Below, piece by piece: positions 1 to 7,799 of a stretch of DNA of 31,280 bases; within the stretch, counting starts at the first letter, position 1, and each line of letters starts with the position of its first letter. The stretch comes from Pararhodospirillum photometricum DSM 122 (GTDB lineage: Bacteria; Pseudomonadota; Alphaproteobacteria; Rhodospirillales; Rhodospirillaceae), in assembly GCF_000284415.1 (NCBI RefSeq), contig NC_017059.1:188293-219572 (forward strand). Direction: 5' to 3'. The notes below the pieces were generated by a model that searched no databases, had not been told where the DNA came from, and was given only the letters and a program-made list of their open reading frames with translations. A program made the translations under genes and the position numbers.

Positions 1-510
1 GAACAGGTCGCTTGACAGCAAGGTGCCGGTGGCCTCGTCAAAAGAAACGAAGGCCCCCGGGAAATGGGCATAGGGGGTAAACACAAAGCGTAGTATCCGA
101 CCGCCCAGGTCGAGACGCCAGCCATGGTCATCAACCCGCCAAAACGGCAGAGCCAAACCATAGTGGCGCAACAAGGCCTCGGCCCGCCAATGGGTGACCA
201 CCACCGCATCCGGCCGGCACACCAACTGGTCCACCAACGGGAGTGCTCCGGTGATGTCGGGGTCTTGATGGTGGCACACAAAATAGCGGATCCGGTCGAA
301 CGGCAGGACCTGCTCGATCTTGCGCAGGGTGTGCCGGAAGGTCAGGGCTGATCCGGGATCGAACAAGACCGACTGGTCGCCATGGTCCAGCAGATACACA
401 TGGCACTGAAAAGGATCGCCCGGCAGATAGTGGCCCACCCACCAAAGGCCCGGGGCGATCTCGATGGCATTCCAGGCGTCGTGTTCGGTAATGGCGCTCA
501 GGTCATACAT
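1..510 (-). CDS. MBL-fold di-iron (ODP/FprA-like) protein, C-terminus cut by window edge
   Basis: The visible 170 residues form the N-terminal part of a metallo-beta-lactamase-fold protein of the oxygen-binding di-iron / flavodiiron-like group. The metal-site motif reads CHHQDPDITG, as in FprA-like proteins that carry HQDPD, and a second ligand region reads YAHFPGAF. Family members bind a non-haem di-iron site and act as oxygen or NO reductases or sensors; which applies here cannot be told because the C-terminus, where a flavodoxin or signalling domain would lie, is outside the window. The start is the ATG at 508-510, with GAGG about eight bases upstream. A perfect 7-bp hairpin with a TTTT loop (540-557) lies just upstream. 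Its neighbours are a DUF2892 protein and a broken Crp/Fnr regulator on the same strand, which suggests a redox or nitrosative/sulfide-stress setting (inference). Confidence 0.8.
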   Translation of the reverse strand, partial: MYDLSAITEHDAWNAIEIAPGLWWVGHYLPGDPFQCHVYLLDHGDQSVLFDPGSALTFRHTLRKIEQVLPFDRIRYFVCHHQDPDITGALPLVDQLVCRPDAVVVTHWRAEALLRHYGLALPFWRVDDHGWRLDLGGRILRFVFTPYAHFPGAFVSFDEATGTLLSSDLF

Positions 511-539
511 ACGATCCTCGTGCGGGGCCGGTCCCCGAT

Positions 540-557
540 CCTCTCCTTTTGGAGAGG
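540..557. promoter_or_regulatory. 7-bp hairpin in the leader of the di-iron protein gene
   Basis: CCTCTCC (540-546), TTTT, GGAGAGG (551-557) form a perfect stem with a tetraloop, 30 bases upstream of the ATG at 510. It could be an operator or a leader hairpin. No further promoter motif was recognised. Confidence 0.35.
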
Positions 558-590
558 AAGCATAGCGGGCTCACGCGGCGTTGGCACAAG

Positions 591-635
591 GGAAAAGAGG
601 GAAAGCTGGGGGGCGTGGCCTCCCCAGGTCCCTCG
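591..635 (-). repeat. Dispersed palindromic terminator-like repeat, copy 1
   Basis: Imperfect copy of the intergenic repeat, read on the minus strand. It lies 40 bases past the stop of the DUF2892 gene, points with that gene, and runs into a T-rich stretch (complement of the A-rich 591-602). It probably terminates the DUF2892 transcript. The palindrome arms carry a mismatch or bulge compared with the best copies. Confidence 0.7.
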
Positions 636-675
636 GGCCCGCGCGATGGCACAAGGCCCAAGGGGGGGACGGACC

Positions 676-879
676 TTAGTCCTTGGCGCAGCCGCAGGTG
701 TTCTTGCCCAGGAAGGTGTAGGCGGGGCAGAAGCTGAAAATGGCGGTCAGCAGGGGGATTATCCCAATGTAGCCCCACACGCCGATGGTGCCGGTCACGG
801 CCATCAGGAGCAGGGCAACACCCACAATGGCGCGGATCGGACGATCAATCCCACCGACGTTCTTGGTGTACTTCAGCAT
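676..879 (-). CDS. DUF2892 (YgaP-type) small inner-membrane protein
   Basis: A 67-residue protein with two hydrophobic segments (about 16-32 and 36-51) joined by a short turn. It starts MLKYTKNVGGIDRPIRAIVG, and this GxxDRxxR opening is characteristic of DUF2892, the membrane part of YgaP. A Cys-rich tail (FCPAYTFLGKNTCGCAKD) is also usual for the family. The ATG at 877-879 has AAGGAG nine bases upstream. Family members are often linked with rhodanese domains and sulfur or nitrosative responses, but the stand-alone form has no settled function. It lies downstream of a Crp/Fnr-type gene and upstream of the di-iron protein, all on the minus strand. Repeat copies stand on both sides, so it is probably transcribed as its own unit. 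Confidence 0.9.
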   Translation of the reverse strand: MLKYTKNVGGIDRPIRAIVGVALLLMAVTGTIGVWGYIGIIPLLTAIFSFCPAYTFLGKNTCGCAKD

Positions 880-1041
880 GGCTCAACTCTCCTTGGACAA
901 GGGGACCGCCGAGGCGTCGGCGGTGCAAAACGCGCATAGCCCTATAGCCCCAAAAACCGCTGCGTGTCGGTGACAAGATCACCAACGCGAGAGGATTGGA
1001 GACGATCCGACCTTAAAACGTTGGCTGTCCGGGGGGAACCG

Positions 1042-1089
1042 GAAAAAGAGAGGGAAGGCTGGGGAGGCCGGGCCTCCCCAGACCCCTCG
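1042..1089 (-). repeat. Dispersed repeat, copy 2 (sense copy of the crp pair)
   Basis: A good copy on the minus strand, with both arms intact and followed in that direction by CCCTCTCTTTTTCC. It forms an inverted pair with copy 3 (1113-1147), with about 23 bases between them. It reads in the same direction as the upstream crp-type gene and would be that gene's terminator. Confidence 0.85.
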
Positions 1090-1112
1090 TGGTGAGGGAA
1101 GCCCCAGGATCG

Positions 1113-1147
1113 GAGGGGTTTGGGGAGGCCCGCCTCCCCAGCCTTTT
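1113..1147 (+). repeat. Dispersed repeat, copy 3 (antisense copy of the crp pair)
   Basis: This copy touches the stop codon of the crp-type gene (1146-1148) and is inverted relative to that gene. On the minus-strand transcript it comes before copy 2, so the two copies could also pair with each other into one long hairpin. Confidence 0.85.
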
Positions 1148-1813
1148 AAGGGCGGCGCAAGGTGGCCAGGGCGTCCGGCGACAAAACGGTGACGCAGCCG
1201 CGTCCCAGACTCACCCAACCCCGGCGTTCAAAATCCTTGAGTTGCCGGCTCACCACCTCGCGCGCCGTGCCCAGTTCGGTGGCCAGCTCTTGGTGGGTGC
1301 CCTGCCAGCGGCCGTCCTGGCTGCGCCCGAGCAGGGTTTGCGCCAAGCGTACATCCACCCGGCCGAACGCCACTTCCTCGATCAGCAGCAGAAGGTCGGT
1401 CAGGCGCACGCCATAGGCGGAAAAACAAAGCGCCGGAAGCCCGGCGAGTCGTTGAGGAGGGCCTGAAAGGTCGAAACTCCCAGCGTCGCCGCCTCCACGG
1501 CGCTTTCGCACACCCCCTCGGCGCCGTAAGGGGTGCCGGTCATCAGGCAGGCCGTGGTCAAAACGCAGGTCTGGCCCGGCTCAACCCGGTACAAGACGAT
1601 CTCGCGCCCCGAGTCGGAGGTCTTGTTGACCTTGATCGTCCCGTCCAGCACCAGCACAAAGGCACGGCAGGCATCGCCCTCGCGGAACACCCCGCGTCCG
1701 GCCGGCAGGCTGACCCGCTCCAGCCCCCGGATCAGGGGCTCGCGCTCGGACAAGGGCAGGGCGGCCAGCGCGGGAAACGCCGCCAGCACCCTGTCCTGGT
1801 CCGCGCGCGCCAT
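1146..1813 (-). pseudogene. Crp/Fnr-family transcriptional regulator, one-base frameshift
   Basis: Two overlapping frames together make one Crp/Fnr regulator. The first (from ATG 1811-1813) has the cyclic-nucleotide-type beta-barrel, with FREGDACRAFVLVLDG and GREIVLYRVEPGQTCVL, and runs to about residue 130. The second has the dimer helix (YGVRLTDLLLLIEEV) and the winged helix with recognition helix TAREVVSRQLKDFERRG. They join exactly if the A-run at 1421-1425 had one more base, giving 222 residues, normal for the family. No Fnr-type N-terminal cysteine cluster is visible, so the sensor domain probably binds something other than an iron-sulfur cluster. It starts one base after the accA stop. 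Either the gene is dead or the base is a sequencing error. Its natural targets might be the two downstream genes (inference). Confidence 0.85.
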
Positions 1814-1814
1814 C

Positions 1815-2768
1815 TCAGGCCAAGCCTTCGCGGCCCATGCGCAGGAACTTCTCGCGGCGTCGGGCCCGCAAAATGCCGCCCTCCAGGCCGTTCAACTCGC
1901 GCAGGTGGCGCTCGAAGGCGTCGCCGACCTGGGTGAAGGTAGCCTCGCGGTCGCGATGCGCCCCGCCGAGCGGCTCAGGGATCACCTCGTCGATCACCTT
2001 GAAATCCAACAGATCCTGGGCCGTCAGGCGCAAAGCCTCGGCCGCCTGCTGCGCCTGATCGCCGCTGCGCCACAAGATCGAGGCGCACCCTTCGGGCGAA
2101 ATCACCGAATAAATGGAATGCTCCAGCATCATCACCACGTTGCCCGTGGCAATGGCGATGGCGCCCCCCGAGCCCCCTTCGCCGATGACGCAGCTGATCA
2201 CCGGCACCTTGAGGTTCAAGCCCACCTGGATCGAGCGGGCAATGGCCTCGGCCTGCCCCCGTTCCTCGGCGGCCACGCCGGGATAGGCGCCTGCCGTATC
2301 CACGAGCGTCAAGACCGGCAAATTAAAGGTGTCGGCCAGTTCCATCAGGCGCTGCGCTTTGCGATAGCCTTCGGGCATGGCCATGCCGAAGTTGTGGCGC
2401 AGGCGGGTTTCCGTGTCGTGGCCCTTCTCCTGACCCAAGATCACCACCGGCTGGCCGCGAAAGCGGGCAAGACCGCCGACAATGGCCCGATCCTCGCCAA
2501 ACACCCGGTCGCCGGCCAGCGGCGTGACGTCGGTGAACAGGATTTTCAGGTAGTCCAGGGCATGGGGGCGGTCGGGATGGCGGGCGACCTGGGTCTTTTG
2601 CCAGGGACTGAGTTTGGCGTAGACGGCCTTGAGTTGCTTCTCAACCTTTTGTTGCAGCCGGGCGACTTCCTCGGCAATATTCATGCCGTCGGCGTCGGAG
2701 AGGTGGCGCAACTCCTCGATCTTCCCTTCAAGTTCGGCGATCGGCTTCTCGAAGTCCAGAAAGTGCAT
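1815..2768 (-). CDS. accA: Acetyl-CoA carboxylase carboxyltransferase subunit alpha
   Basis: AccA forms, with AccD, the carboxyltransferase that moves carboxyl from carboxybiotin to acetyl-CoA, giving malonyl-CoA for fatty-acid synthesis in the cytoplasm. The 317 residues match the family length. The start is set by the typical opening [20 protein letters not shown] at 2768; an open frame extends further upstream, but that part has no AccA character. The AccA core is clear: [26 protein letters not shown], and the glycine-rich oxyanion stretch [12 protein letters not shown] followed by the Ala-rich helix and [11 protein letters not shown]. The ribosome site is weak. The downstream Crp-type gene begins one base after the stop, so both may share a transcript. 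Confidence 0.96.
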   Translation of the reverse strand: MHFLDFEKPIAELEGKIEELRHLSDADGMNIAEEVARLQQKVEKQLKAVYAKLSPWQKTQVARHPDRPHALDYLKILFTDVTPLAGDRVFGEDRAIVGGLARFRGQPVVILGQEKGHDTETRLRHNFGMAMPEGYRKAQRLMELADTFNLPVLTLVDTAGAYPGVAAEERGQAEAIARSIQVGLNLKVPVISCVIGEGGSGGAIAIATGNVVMMLEHSIYSVISPEGCASILWRSGDQAQQAAEALRLTAQDLLDFKVIDEVIPEPLGGAHRDREATFTQVGDAFERHLRELNGLEGGILRARRREKFLRMGREGLA

Positions 2769-2850
2769 GGCGATCCACGTGCGGCTGAAACGGTGGGGCA
2801 AGCGCTCTGCGTAGCACAGCAGGGCGGCCAAGCGAAGGCCCCATCGACCG

Positions 2851-2894
2851 GAAAAGAGAAGGCCGGGGAGGGGAGGGGCCTTCCGGTCCCTCGG
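2851..2894 (-). repeat. Degenerate dispersed repeat, copy 4
   Basis: A decayed copy downstream of the malyl-CoA lyase gene, in its direction. The outer AAGGCC/GGCCTT arms pair perfectly, but the core GGGGAGG arms have changed. An A-rich flank (T-rich on the transcript) remains. Confidence 0.5.
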
Positions 2895-2931
2895 ATGAGG
2901 CGGCGCCCCCCCCGTTTGGCCCGTCTCGCCG

Positions 2932-3909
2932 TTAGTGTCCGTGGATCTGACGCGCCATGTCCACCAGCACCTCCGCCTGCTTGATCGAGGCAATGTCGAT
3001 CAGGCGGCCATTCAGGGTCACCGCGCCCTTGCCCTCGGCCTTGGCCTGGGTCATGGCGTCCAAAATCGCCTGGGCCTGCGCCACCTCGGCTTCGGACGGT
3101 GTGAACACCTCGTTGGCCAGGGTGGTTTGGCTGGGGTGAATGGCCCACTTGCCCTCGCAGCCCAGTACGGCGGCCCGGCGCGCCTGGGCCTTGTAGCCCT
3201 CGCCATCCTTGATGTCGCCAAACGGCCCGTCAATCGCCCGCAGGCCATGGGCCCGCGCCGCCACCACCATCCGGGCAATGGCATAGTGCCACATGTCACC
3301 CCAGTGATAGGCCCGGCTGCCATCGGCCAGAACGTCGGTCAGCACGCCGTAGTCGGCGTTGGGGCCGCCAATGGAGGTGGTGCGCGCCTTGGTTGAGGCG
3401 GCGTAGTCGGCCACACCAAAATGCAGCGATTCGTTGCGCGGGCTGGCGGCGGCGATGGCGTCGATGTTGGCCATGCCGAGCGCTGTTTCAATGATCAGCT
3501 CAAAGCCAATCCGCTTCGACACCCCGGTGGCGGCCTCAACTTGCGTCACCAGCATGTCCACCGCATACACATCGGCGGCGGTGCCGACCTTGGGGATCAT
3601 GATCAGATCAAGTTTGCCCGGGGCGCCTTCCAGGACCTCGATGATGTCCCGGTACATGTAATGGGTGTCGAGGCCGTTGATGCGCAGCGAAACCGTCTTG
3701 CTCGACCAGTCATACTCATTGAGGGCGGTGATGATGTTGCGCCGCGCCGCTTCCTTCTCCGAGGGCGCCACCGCATCTTCCAGGTCCAGGAACACCACGT
3801 CGGCGTCGCCAGTCGCGGCCTTTTGCAGGAACTTGGTGTTGGAGCCGGGAACCGCCTGTTCCGATCGGTTAAGGCGCGCTGGCGCCGGCGTGACGAGGGT
3901 AAAGCTCAT
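2932..3909 (-). CDS. mcl1: L-malyl-CoA / beta-methylmalyl-CoA lyase
   Basis: This CitE-like lyase cleaves beta-methylmalyl-CoA to glyoxylate and propionyl-CoA, and L-malyl-CoA to glyoxylate and acetyl-CoA, in the ethylmalonyl-CoA pathway of isocitrate-lyase-lacking purple bacteria. The 325 residues fit the family. Visible motifs are [17 protein letters not shown] near residue 40, the [12 protein letters not shown] strand, [13 protein letters not shown] and [12 protein letters not shown] (the CitE-type magnesium and CoA region), and KWAIHPSQ near the end. The start at 3909 ([16 protein letters not shown]) is the family's usual opening, with AGGA close upstream; an upstream in-frame extension passes through repeat-like DNA and is discarded. 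It is followed by a degenerate repeat and accA. Citryl-CoA lyase is a less likely name because the C-terminal half matches malyl-CoA lyases better. Confidence 0.93.
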   Translation of the reverse strand: MSFTLVTPAPARLNRSEQAVPGSNTKFLQKAATGDADVVFLDLEDAVAPSEKEAARRNIITALNEYDWSSKTVSLRINGLDTHYMYRDIIEVLEGAPGKLDLIMIPKVGTAADVYAVDMLVTQVEAATGVSKRIGFELIIETALGMANIDAIAAASPRNESLHFGVADYAASTKARTTSIGGPNADYGVLTDVLADGSRAYHWGDMWHYAIARMVVAARAHGLRAIDGPFGDIKDGEGYKAQARRAAVLGCEGKWAIHPSQTTLANEVFTPSEAEVAQAQAILDAMTQAKAEGKGAVTLNGRLIDIASIKQAEVLVDMARQIHGH

Positions 3910-4005
3910 GTCCTGTTCCACCCTTTTTTCGTGTCTGGCCCCTCCTTGGCGGACGGGGGCCTCTCTTGGGACAATGCCGGGGCGCAGGGGCTTTTTGCAA
4001 GTGCA

Positions 4006-4048
4006 CAAAAAAGGGAAGGCTGGGGAGGCGAGCCTCCCCAGACCCCTC
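4006..4048 (-). repeat. Dispersed repeat, copy 5 (sense copy of the fliJ pair)
   Basis: A full copy read on the minus strand and followed by CCCTTTTTTG, a strong intrinsic-terminator look. It is the distal member of the inverted pair behind fliJ. Confidence 0.85.
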
Positions 4049-4091
4049 CATTCCTGGGGAAGTACCTCAATCGTGGTTTTCCCAGGCAATG

Positions 4092-4125
4092 TGGGGTCTG
4101 GGGAGGCCCGCCTCCCCAGCCTTGC
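4092..4125 (+). repeat. Dispersed repeat, copy 6 (antisense copy of the fliJ pair)
   Basis: A full copy directly abutting the fliJ stop (4126) and inverted relative to fliJ. About 43 bases separate it from copy 5; that spacer itself contains CCTGGG and CCCAGG arms, so the whole unit is a nested palindrome. Confidence 0.85.
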
Positions 4126-4563
4126 TCAAGCAAGGGGATCCCCCTCATGGCTGCGGCGGCGATACCGGTCTTGTGCCACCTCATCAAGGAACAACTGATC
4201 CTTGTGCTCGCGTTCCTGGCGCTCCCGGTTTTCCCGGTTTTCCTGGGTCACCTCGATGGTTTTGAGGGTGCGATAAGCCTCAGCCAAGGCTTCGCGCGCT
4301 TCCAGGATGTCCTCGTCCAACTGGTGCTCGCGCTCCAGGAGATCATCCTTGCGCCAGCGAAAGTGGCTGACATAGGCGCCAAGGGTCAGGCCAAAGGCCG
4401 GGTTCTGCTGGGCAAAACTCACCTCGCGGGCAAACTCGGCGTCAAGGGCCCGCCCCTCCGCCTCCAGAGCCGCCTGGCGCTGCAACAAAACCCCAAGGTC
4501 GCGCCGACGCTCGTCCACCTCGAACTTGCGCAACCGGATCAATGTATGAAGATCTTTCCCCAT
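4126..4563 (-). CDS. fliJ: Flagellar export protein FliJ
   Basis: A 145-residue protein, almost wholly charged coiled coil, starting MGKDLHTLIRLRKFEVDERRR, which is the usual FliJ opening. FliJ is the soluble stalk-like component of the flagellar type III export apparatus; it binds the FliI ATPase ring and FlhA and helps recycle chaperones. The size, the coiled-coil pattern and the position 22 bases after fliI on the same strand support the call. The tail (ENRENRERQEREHKDQ) is very polar. The start ATG at 4561-4563 has a purine-rich GAGACGGGG before it. Two inverted repeat copies follow the stop and probably end the fliIJ transcript. Confidence 0.85.
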   Translation of the reverse strand: MGKDLHTLIRLRKFEVDERRRDLGVLLQRQAALEAEGRALDAEFAREVSFAQQNPAFGLTLGAYVSHFRWRKDDLLEREHQLDEDILEAREALAEAYRTLKTIEVTQENRENRERQEREHKDQLFLDEVAQDRYRRRSHEGDPLA

Positions 4564-4585
4564 GGCCCCGTCTCACCGCCAGGGT

Positions 4586-5920
4586 TTAGCGCTGGGGCGC
4601 CAGGGCAGCCCGGAGCAACTCGTAGCCCGTGCTCAGATCCGTTCCCTCGCGCTTTCCCTGGGTCAGAAAGGTCTCGAGCGGTTGGTGATGGGCAATGGCC
4701 AAGTCCACCAAAGGATCCGACCCCGCCTTATACGCCCCCAGCCGAATCAGCTCGGCCATGTCCTCGTAGGTGGACATCAAGCGTCGCGCCTCGGCGACCA
4801 GGGCATTTTCCTCGGGCGTGTTGCAGCCCGGCATGGTTCGCGACACGGAGCGCAAGATATTGATCGCCGGATAGCGGCCGCGCTCGGCAATGGAGCGCTC
4901 CAGAACAATGTGACCATCCAAGATGCCGCGCACAGCGTCGGAAATCGGTTCGTTGTGGTCGTCACCCTCCACCAGCACGGTAAACAAGCCGGTGATGGTG
5001 CCCGAGCCCTCGCAGCCCGGACCGGCCCGCTCCAGCAACCGGGGCAGCTCGGCAAAGACCGATGGCGTGTAGCCCTTGGAGGCCGGCGGCTCGCCCGCCG
5101 ACAGGCTGATCTCGCGTTGGGCCATGGCAAAGCGCGTCACGCTGTCCATCAGGCACAGCACGTCAAGGCCAAGGTCGCGGAAATACTCGGCCACGGCCAG
5201 GGTCACATAGGCGCACTGCCGGCGCATCAGGGGGCTCTCGTCACTGGTGGCCACCACGGTGACGCTGCGGGCCAGTCCTTCTTCCCCCAAATCGTCCTCA
5301 ATAAACTCGCGCGCCTCGCGTCCACGCTCGCCGACCAGCCCACAAACGATGACATCGGCGGTGGTGTTGCGCACGAACATCGACAGAATGGAGCTCTTGC
5401 CCACGCCGGAGCCGGCAAAGATGCCCATGCGCTGGCCCCGGCAGCAGGTCAGGAAGGTGTTGACCGCCCGCACCCCCAGGTCCAGCTTGCCCCCCACCCG
5501 GCGCCGGGAATGGGCGGCGGGGGGCGTATTGCGAATCGGCACCGCCACGTCCCCAGCCGGCAAGGGGCCGCCGCCGTCCACCGGCTCGGCCATGGCGTTG
5601 ATGACCCGGCCCAGCCATTGGATCGTTGGGCGCAAGGTCGGGCGCTCCTCACCGATCTCGACGCGGCACCCCAGGCCCACCCCATCAAGGCCGCTGAACG
5701 GCAGCAGCAAGGCGCGGCCGGTGCGAAAGCCCACCACCTCGCTGGCGACTCGGCGGCCGTCGCGCCCGTGGATCCAGCACCGATCGCCCACCGACAGACT
5801 CGTCTGGACGCCGCCGATCTCCACCACCAACCCTTGCACGCCCAAAACCCGGCCATACACGCGGCGGTCGGGAATCTGATTGAGATCGTTGACGATGTTG
5901 TTGAACAAGGCGGTGCTCAT
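4586..5920 (-). CDS. fliI: Flagellum-specific ATPase FliI
   Basis: FliI energises substrate loading into the flagellar export gate and is related to the F1 beta subunit. The 444 residues show the N-terminal barrel, Walker A GSGVGKS (about 170-176), a Walker B region ([17 protein letters not shown]) and the export-ATPase signature [27 protein letters not shown] in two pieces. The start was placed at ATG 5918-5920 ([13 protein letters not shown]), with GAAAGGA eight bases upstream; the open frame continues upstream into the shared ctrA promoter region without homology. The gene is divergent from ctrA with a 266-bp gap and leads into fliJ. In alphaproteobacteria CtrA often controls early flagellar genes, so direct control from the shared region is plausible (inference). 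Confidence 0.96.
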   Translation of the reverse strand: MSTALFNNIVNDLNQIPDRRVYGRVLGVQGLVVEIGGVQTSLSVGDRCWIHGRDGRRVASEVVGFRTGRALLLPFSGLDGVGLGCRVEIGEERPTLRPTIQWLGRVINAMAEPVDGGGPLPAGDVAVPIRNTPPAAHSRRRVGGKLDLGVRAVNTFLTCCRGQRMGIFAGSGVGKSSILSMFVRNTTADVIVCGLVGERGREAREFIEDDLGEEGLARSVTVVATSDESPLMRRQCAYVTLAVAEYFRDLGLDVLCLMDSVTRFAMAQREISLSAGEPPASKGYTPSVFAELPRLLERAGPGCEGSGTITGLFTVLVEGDDHNEPISDAVRGILDGHIVLERSIAERGRYPAINILRSVSRTMPGCNTPEENALVAEARRLMSTYEDMAELIRLGAYKAGSDPLVDLAIAHHQPLETFLTQGKREGTDLSTGYELLRAALAPQR

Positions 5921-5938
5921 CGTCGTCCTTTCCTGGTT

Positions 5939-5958
5939 GCGGCCCCAGTGTGGGCCGC
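5939..5958. promoter_or_regulatory. Inverted repeat GCGGCCC-N6-GGGCCGC upstream of fliI
   Basis: Perfect 7-bp arms with a 6-base loop, 18 bases upstream of the fliI start codon on the opposite side from ctrA. It could be a leader hairpin or a protein site; nothing decides between them. Confidence 0.35.
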
Positions 5959-5972
5959 GGGGGTTAACCCCC
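5959..5972. promoter_or_regulatory. 14-bp perfect palindrome GGGGGTTAACCCCC in the fliI-ctrA intergenic region
   Basis: The centre contains TTAACC, the half-site sequence recognised by CtrA-type regulators, on both strands. The position, between the divergent flagellar and ctrA genes, suits an operator. Binding by CtrA is an inference. Confidence 0.4.
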
Positions 5973-5983
5973 GATGAAAGGCG

Positions 5984-5988
5984 GATTC
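5984..5988. promoter_or_regulatory. GANTC (CcrM-type) methylation site in the ctrA upstream region
   Basis: A single GATTC lies about 200 bases upstream of ctrA. In Caulobacter a GANTC site in the ctrA promoter makes transcription depend on CcrM methylation state; whether this site is used that way is not shown. Confidence 0.3.
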
Positions 5989-6117
5989 TTCCGGCAAATC
6001 GCCCGGAGAGGGGCGTTACAGAAGTTGCGGCGCCACTGTAAGAACAAGGCTCAATCAACAGATAAAAAACAAGCTTTTCCGATTGGCTCTTGCATGATTA
6101 GCCGAAACCCCGTACCG

Positions 6118-6131
6118 TTAAGGAAGCTTAA
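6118..6131. promoter_or_regulatory. Paired TTAA boxes, possible CtrA self-binding site
   Basis: TTAA (6118-6121), six bases, TTAA (6128-6131), about 55 bases upstream of the ctrA start. The CtrA consensus has seven bases between the boxes, so this is one base short. Autoregulation is known for CtrA in Caulobacter; here it is inference. Confidence 0.35.
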
Positions 6132-6186
6132 GACGGGCCCGCGCCCCCGGCGCGTCGGCTCTACTTCCGTGGCGGTGGAGGGAAAG

Positions 6187-6894
6187 ATGCGTGTCCTGGT
6201 AGTTGAAGATGACGCCGCGACGGCCAAAAGCATCGAACTCGTGCTCAAACGCGAGGGCTGGGTGGTCGATACAACCGATTCCGGCGAGGACGGTCTGGAG
6301 ATCGGCAAGATCTACGATTACGATATCATGATCGTTGATCTGATGCTGCCCGACATGGATGGTCTGGACCTCATTCGTCATCTGCGCGCGTCGCGGATCG
6401 CCACCCCTGTTCTCATCCTCTCGGGCCTGACCGAAAGCGAACGCAAGGTCAAAGGGCTCGGCGTCGGTGCCGACGACTACCTGACCAAGCCTTTCGACAA
6501 GTCGGAACTCGTGGCCCGGCTCCAGGCCATCGTGCGGCGCTCCATGGGCCATGCCCAATCGGTCGTGCGCATCGGTCGCCTGGAGGTCAACCTGGATGCC
6601 CGAACCGCCTGCGTCGATCATGAGCCCATCCACCTGACCGGCAAGGAATACGGGATTCTCGAACTGCTGACCCTGCGCAAGGGCTCCACCCTCACCAAGG
6701 AGCAGTTCCTCAATCATCTGTATGGCGGGATGGACGAGCCGGAGCTCAAGATCATCGACGTCTTCATTTGTAAGCTGCGCAAAAAGCTCGCCCAGGCCAC
6801 CGGCGGCGCCAACTACATCGAAACCGTTTGGGGACGCGGTTACGTCCTGCGCGATCCCGACGACCTGTCGGCCCCGCAAGTCGCGCTCGGCTAA
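6187..6894 (+). CDS. ctrA: Cell-cycle response regulator CtrA
   Basis: An OmpR-type response regulator of 235 residues. The receiver has the acidic pair E7-D8-D9, the phospho-acceptor D51 in [14 protein letters not shown] and the lysine in YLTKPF. The C-terminal winged helix carries [13 protein letters not shown] and [18 protein letters not shown], nearly the CtrA signature, and GRGYVLRDP ends the domain. CtrA is phosphorylated through CckA and ChpT and controls cell division, flagellar and chemotaxis genes; outside Caulobacterales it mainly controls motility. The start at 6187 follows GGAGGGAAAG directly; the open frame reaches further upstream but without homology. The gene is divergent from fliIJ and convergent with cheR, and chpT lies about 6 kb away. 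Confidence 0.96.
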   Translation: MRVLVVEDDAATAKSIELVLKREGWVVDTTDSGEDGLEIGKIYDYDIMIVDLMLPDMDGLDLIRHLRASRIATPVLILSGLTESERKVKGLGVGADDYLTKPFDKSELVARLQAIVRRSMGHAQSVVRIGRLEVNLDARTACVDHEPIHLTGKEYGILELLTLRKGSTLTKEQFLNHLYGGMDEPELKIIDVFICKLRKKLAQATGGANYIETVWGRGYVLRDPDDLSAPQVALG

Positions 6895-6917
6895 CCCCCC
6901 CTCCTTCCGGTGCCAAA

Positions 6918-6954
6918 GGGTCTGGGGAGGCTTGCCTCCCCAGCCTTGTCTTTT
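6918..6954 (+). repeat. Dispersed repeat, copy 7, between convergent ctrA and cheR
   Basis: A complete palindromic copy pointing with ctrA and ending in GTCTTTT. It covers the space between ctrA and cheR and touches the cheR stop codon, so it may serve as a terminator for both directions. Confidence 0.85.
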
Positions 6955-7795
6955 ACCCTCCCTCGCCCAACGACTTCATCTCATGCGGGCGGGCAACAGC
7001 ATAGACCCCTCGCTGCCCCGGGATCGGCTTAAAAGCCGAGGAGACCCCCAAAACGGTTTCCGCCCCGCCCAGATACAACACACCGTCATCGGTCATCTGC
7101 TTTGAAATGGCCTCAAGAACGTGAGCCTTGGTCGGTTGGTCGAAGTAGATCAGCACGTTACGACAGTAGACCACGTCAAACTGGCCAAGTGGTCGCAGAT
7201 CTTCAAGAAGGTTCCATTCCTTGAACTGGACCATGGCGCGGATGGCGGGATCGATCTCCCACATGTCATCCTTTTTCTTGAAGTACTTCACGAGGAGTTG
7301 CATGGGCATGCCCCGCTGTACCTCGAACTGCGAATAAAGCCCGGCCCGAGCCTTGCGCAAGATCTCGGTGGACAAGTCGGTCCCCACGATCTCGTGGCGC
7401 CACCCCGCAAGCCGGGCTGATTCCTCCTTGAGGATCATTCCGAGCGAATAAGGTTCCTGTCCACTCGACGCGGCGGCGCACCAAATGCGAAACGATCGAC
7501 GCGACGCCCGTGTCTTGATCAGGTTGGGTAAAACAACCTGCCGGAACTGGTCGAACGGCTTCGAATCCCGGAAAAAGAAGGATTCGTTGGTGGTCATCGC
7601 CTCGGTAATTTCCTTCTCCAGCGCCAAGTCGCGCCGGCGAAGTTGCCCGATGAGGTCGTCGAGGCCTTTGAATCCGCGCTTGCGCGCCAGCGGCATCAGA
7701 CGACTTTCCAGCAGATAGGACTTGTCGCGGGTCAGGACGAGCCCCGACTTGTCCTTCAGCATCTTTGAGATATAGTCGAAATCTTCCGGTTTCAT
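6953..7795 (-). CDS. cheR: Chemotaxis protein methyltransferase CheR
   Basis: CheR transfers methyl groups from S-adenosylmethionine to glutamates of chemoreceptors, tuning adaptation against CheB. The 280 residues hold an N-terminal helical domain (1-80, ending TTNESFFFRD) and a SAM-binding Rossmann domain with RIWCAAASSGQEPYSLGM, HEIVGTDLSTEIL and FDVVYCRNVLIYF. Family length is 270-290. The ATG at 7793-7795 is four bases past the cheB stop, so the two are translationally coupled. It is the last gene of the cheA-cheY-cheB-cheR unit and meets ctrA tail to tail across a repeat copy. Confidence 0.96.
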   Translation of the reverse strand: MKPEDFDYISKMLKDKSGLVLTRDKSYLLESRLMPLARKRGFKGLDDLIGQLRRRDLALEKEITEAMTTNESFFFRDSKPFDQFRQVVLPNLIKTRASRRSFRIWCAAASSGQEPYSLGMILKEESARLAGWRHEIVGTDLSTEILRKARAGLYSQFEVQRGMPMQLLVKYFKKKDDMWEIDPAIRAMVQFKEWNLLEDLRPLGQFDVVYCRNVLIYFDQPTKAHVLEAISKQMTDDGVLYLGGAETVLGVSSAFKPIPGQRGVYAVARPHEMKSLGEGG

Positions 7796-7799
7796 GCCA

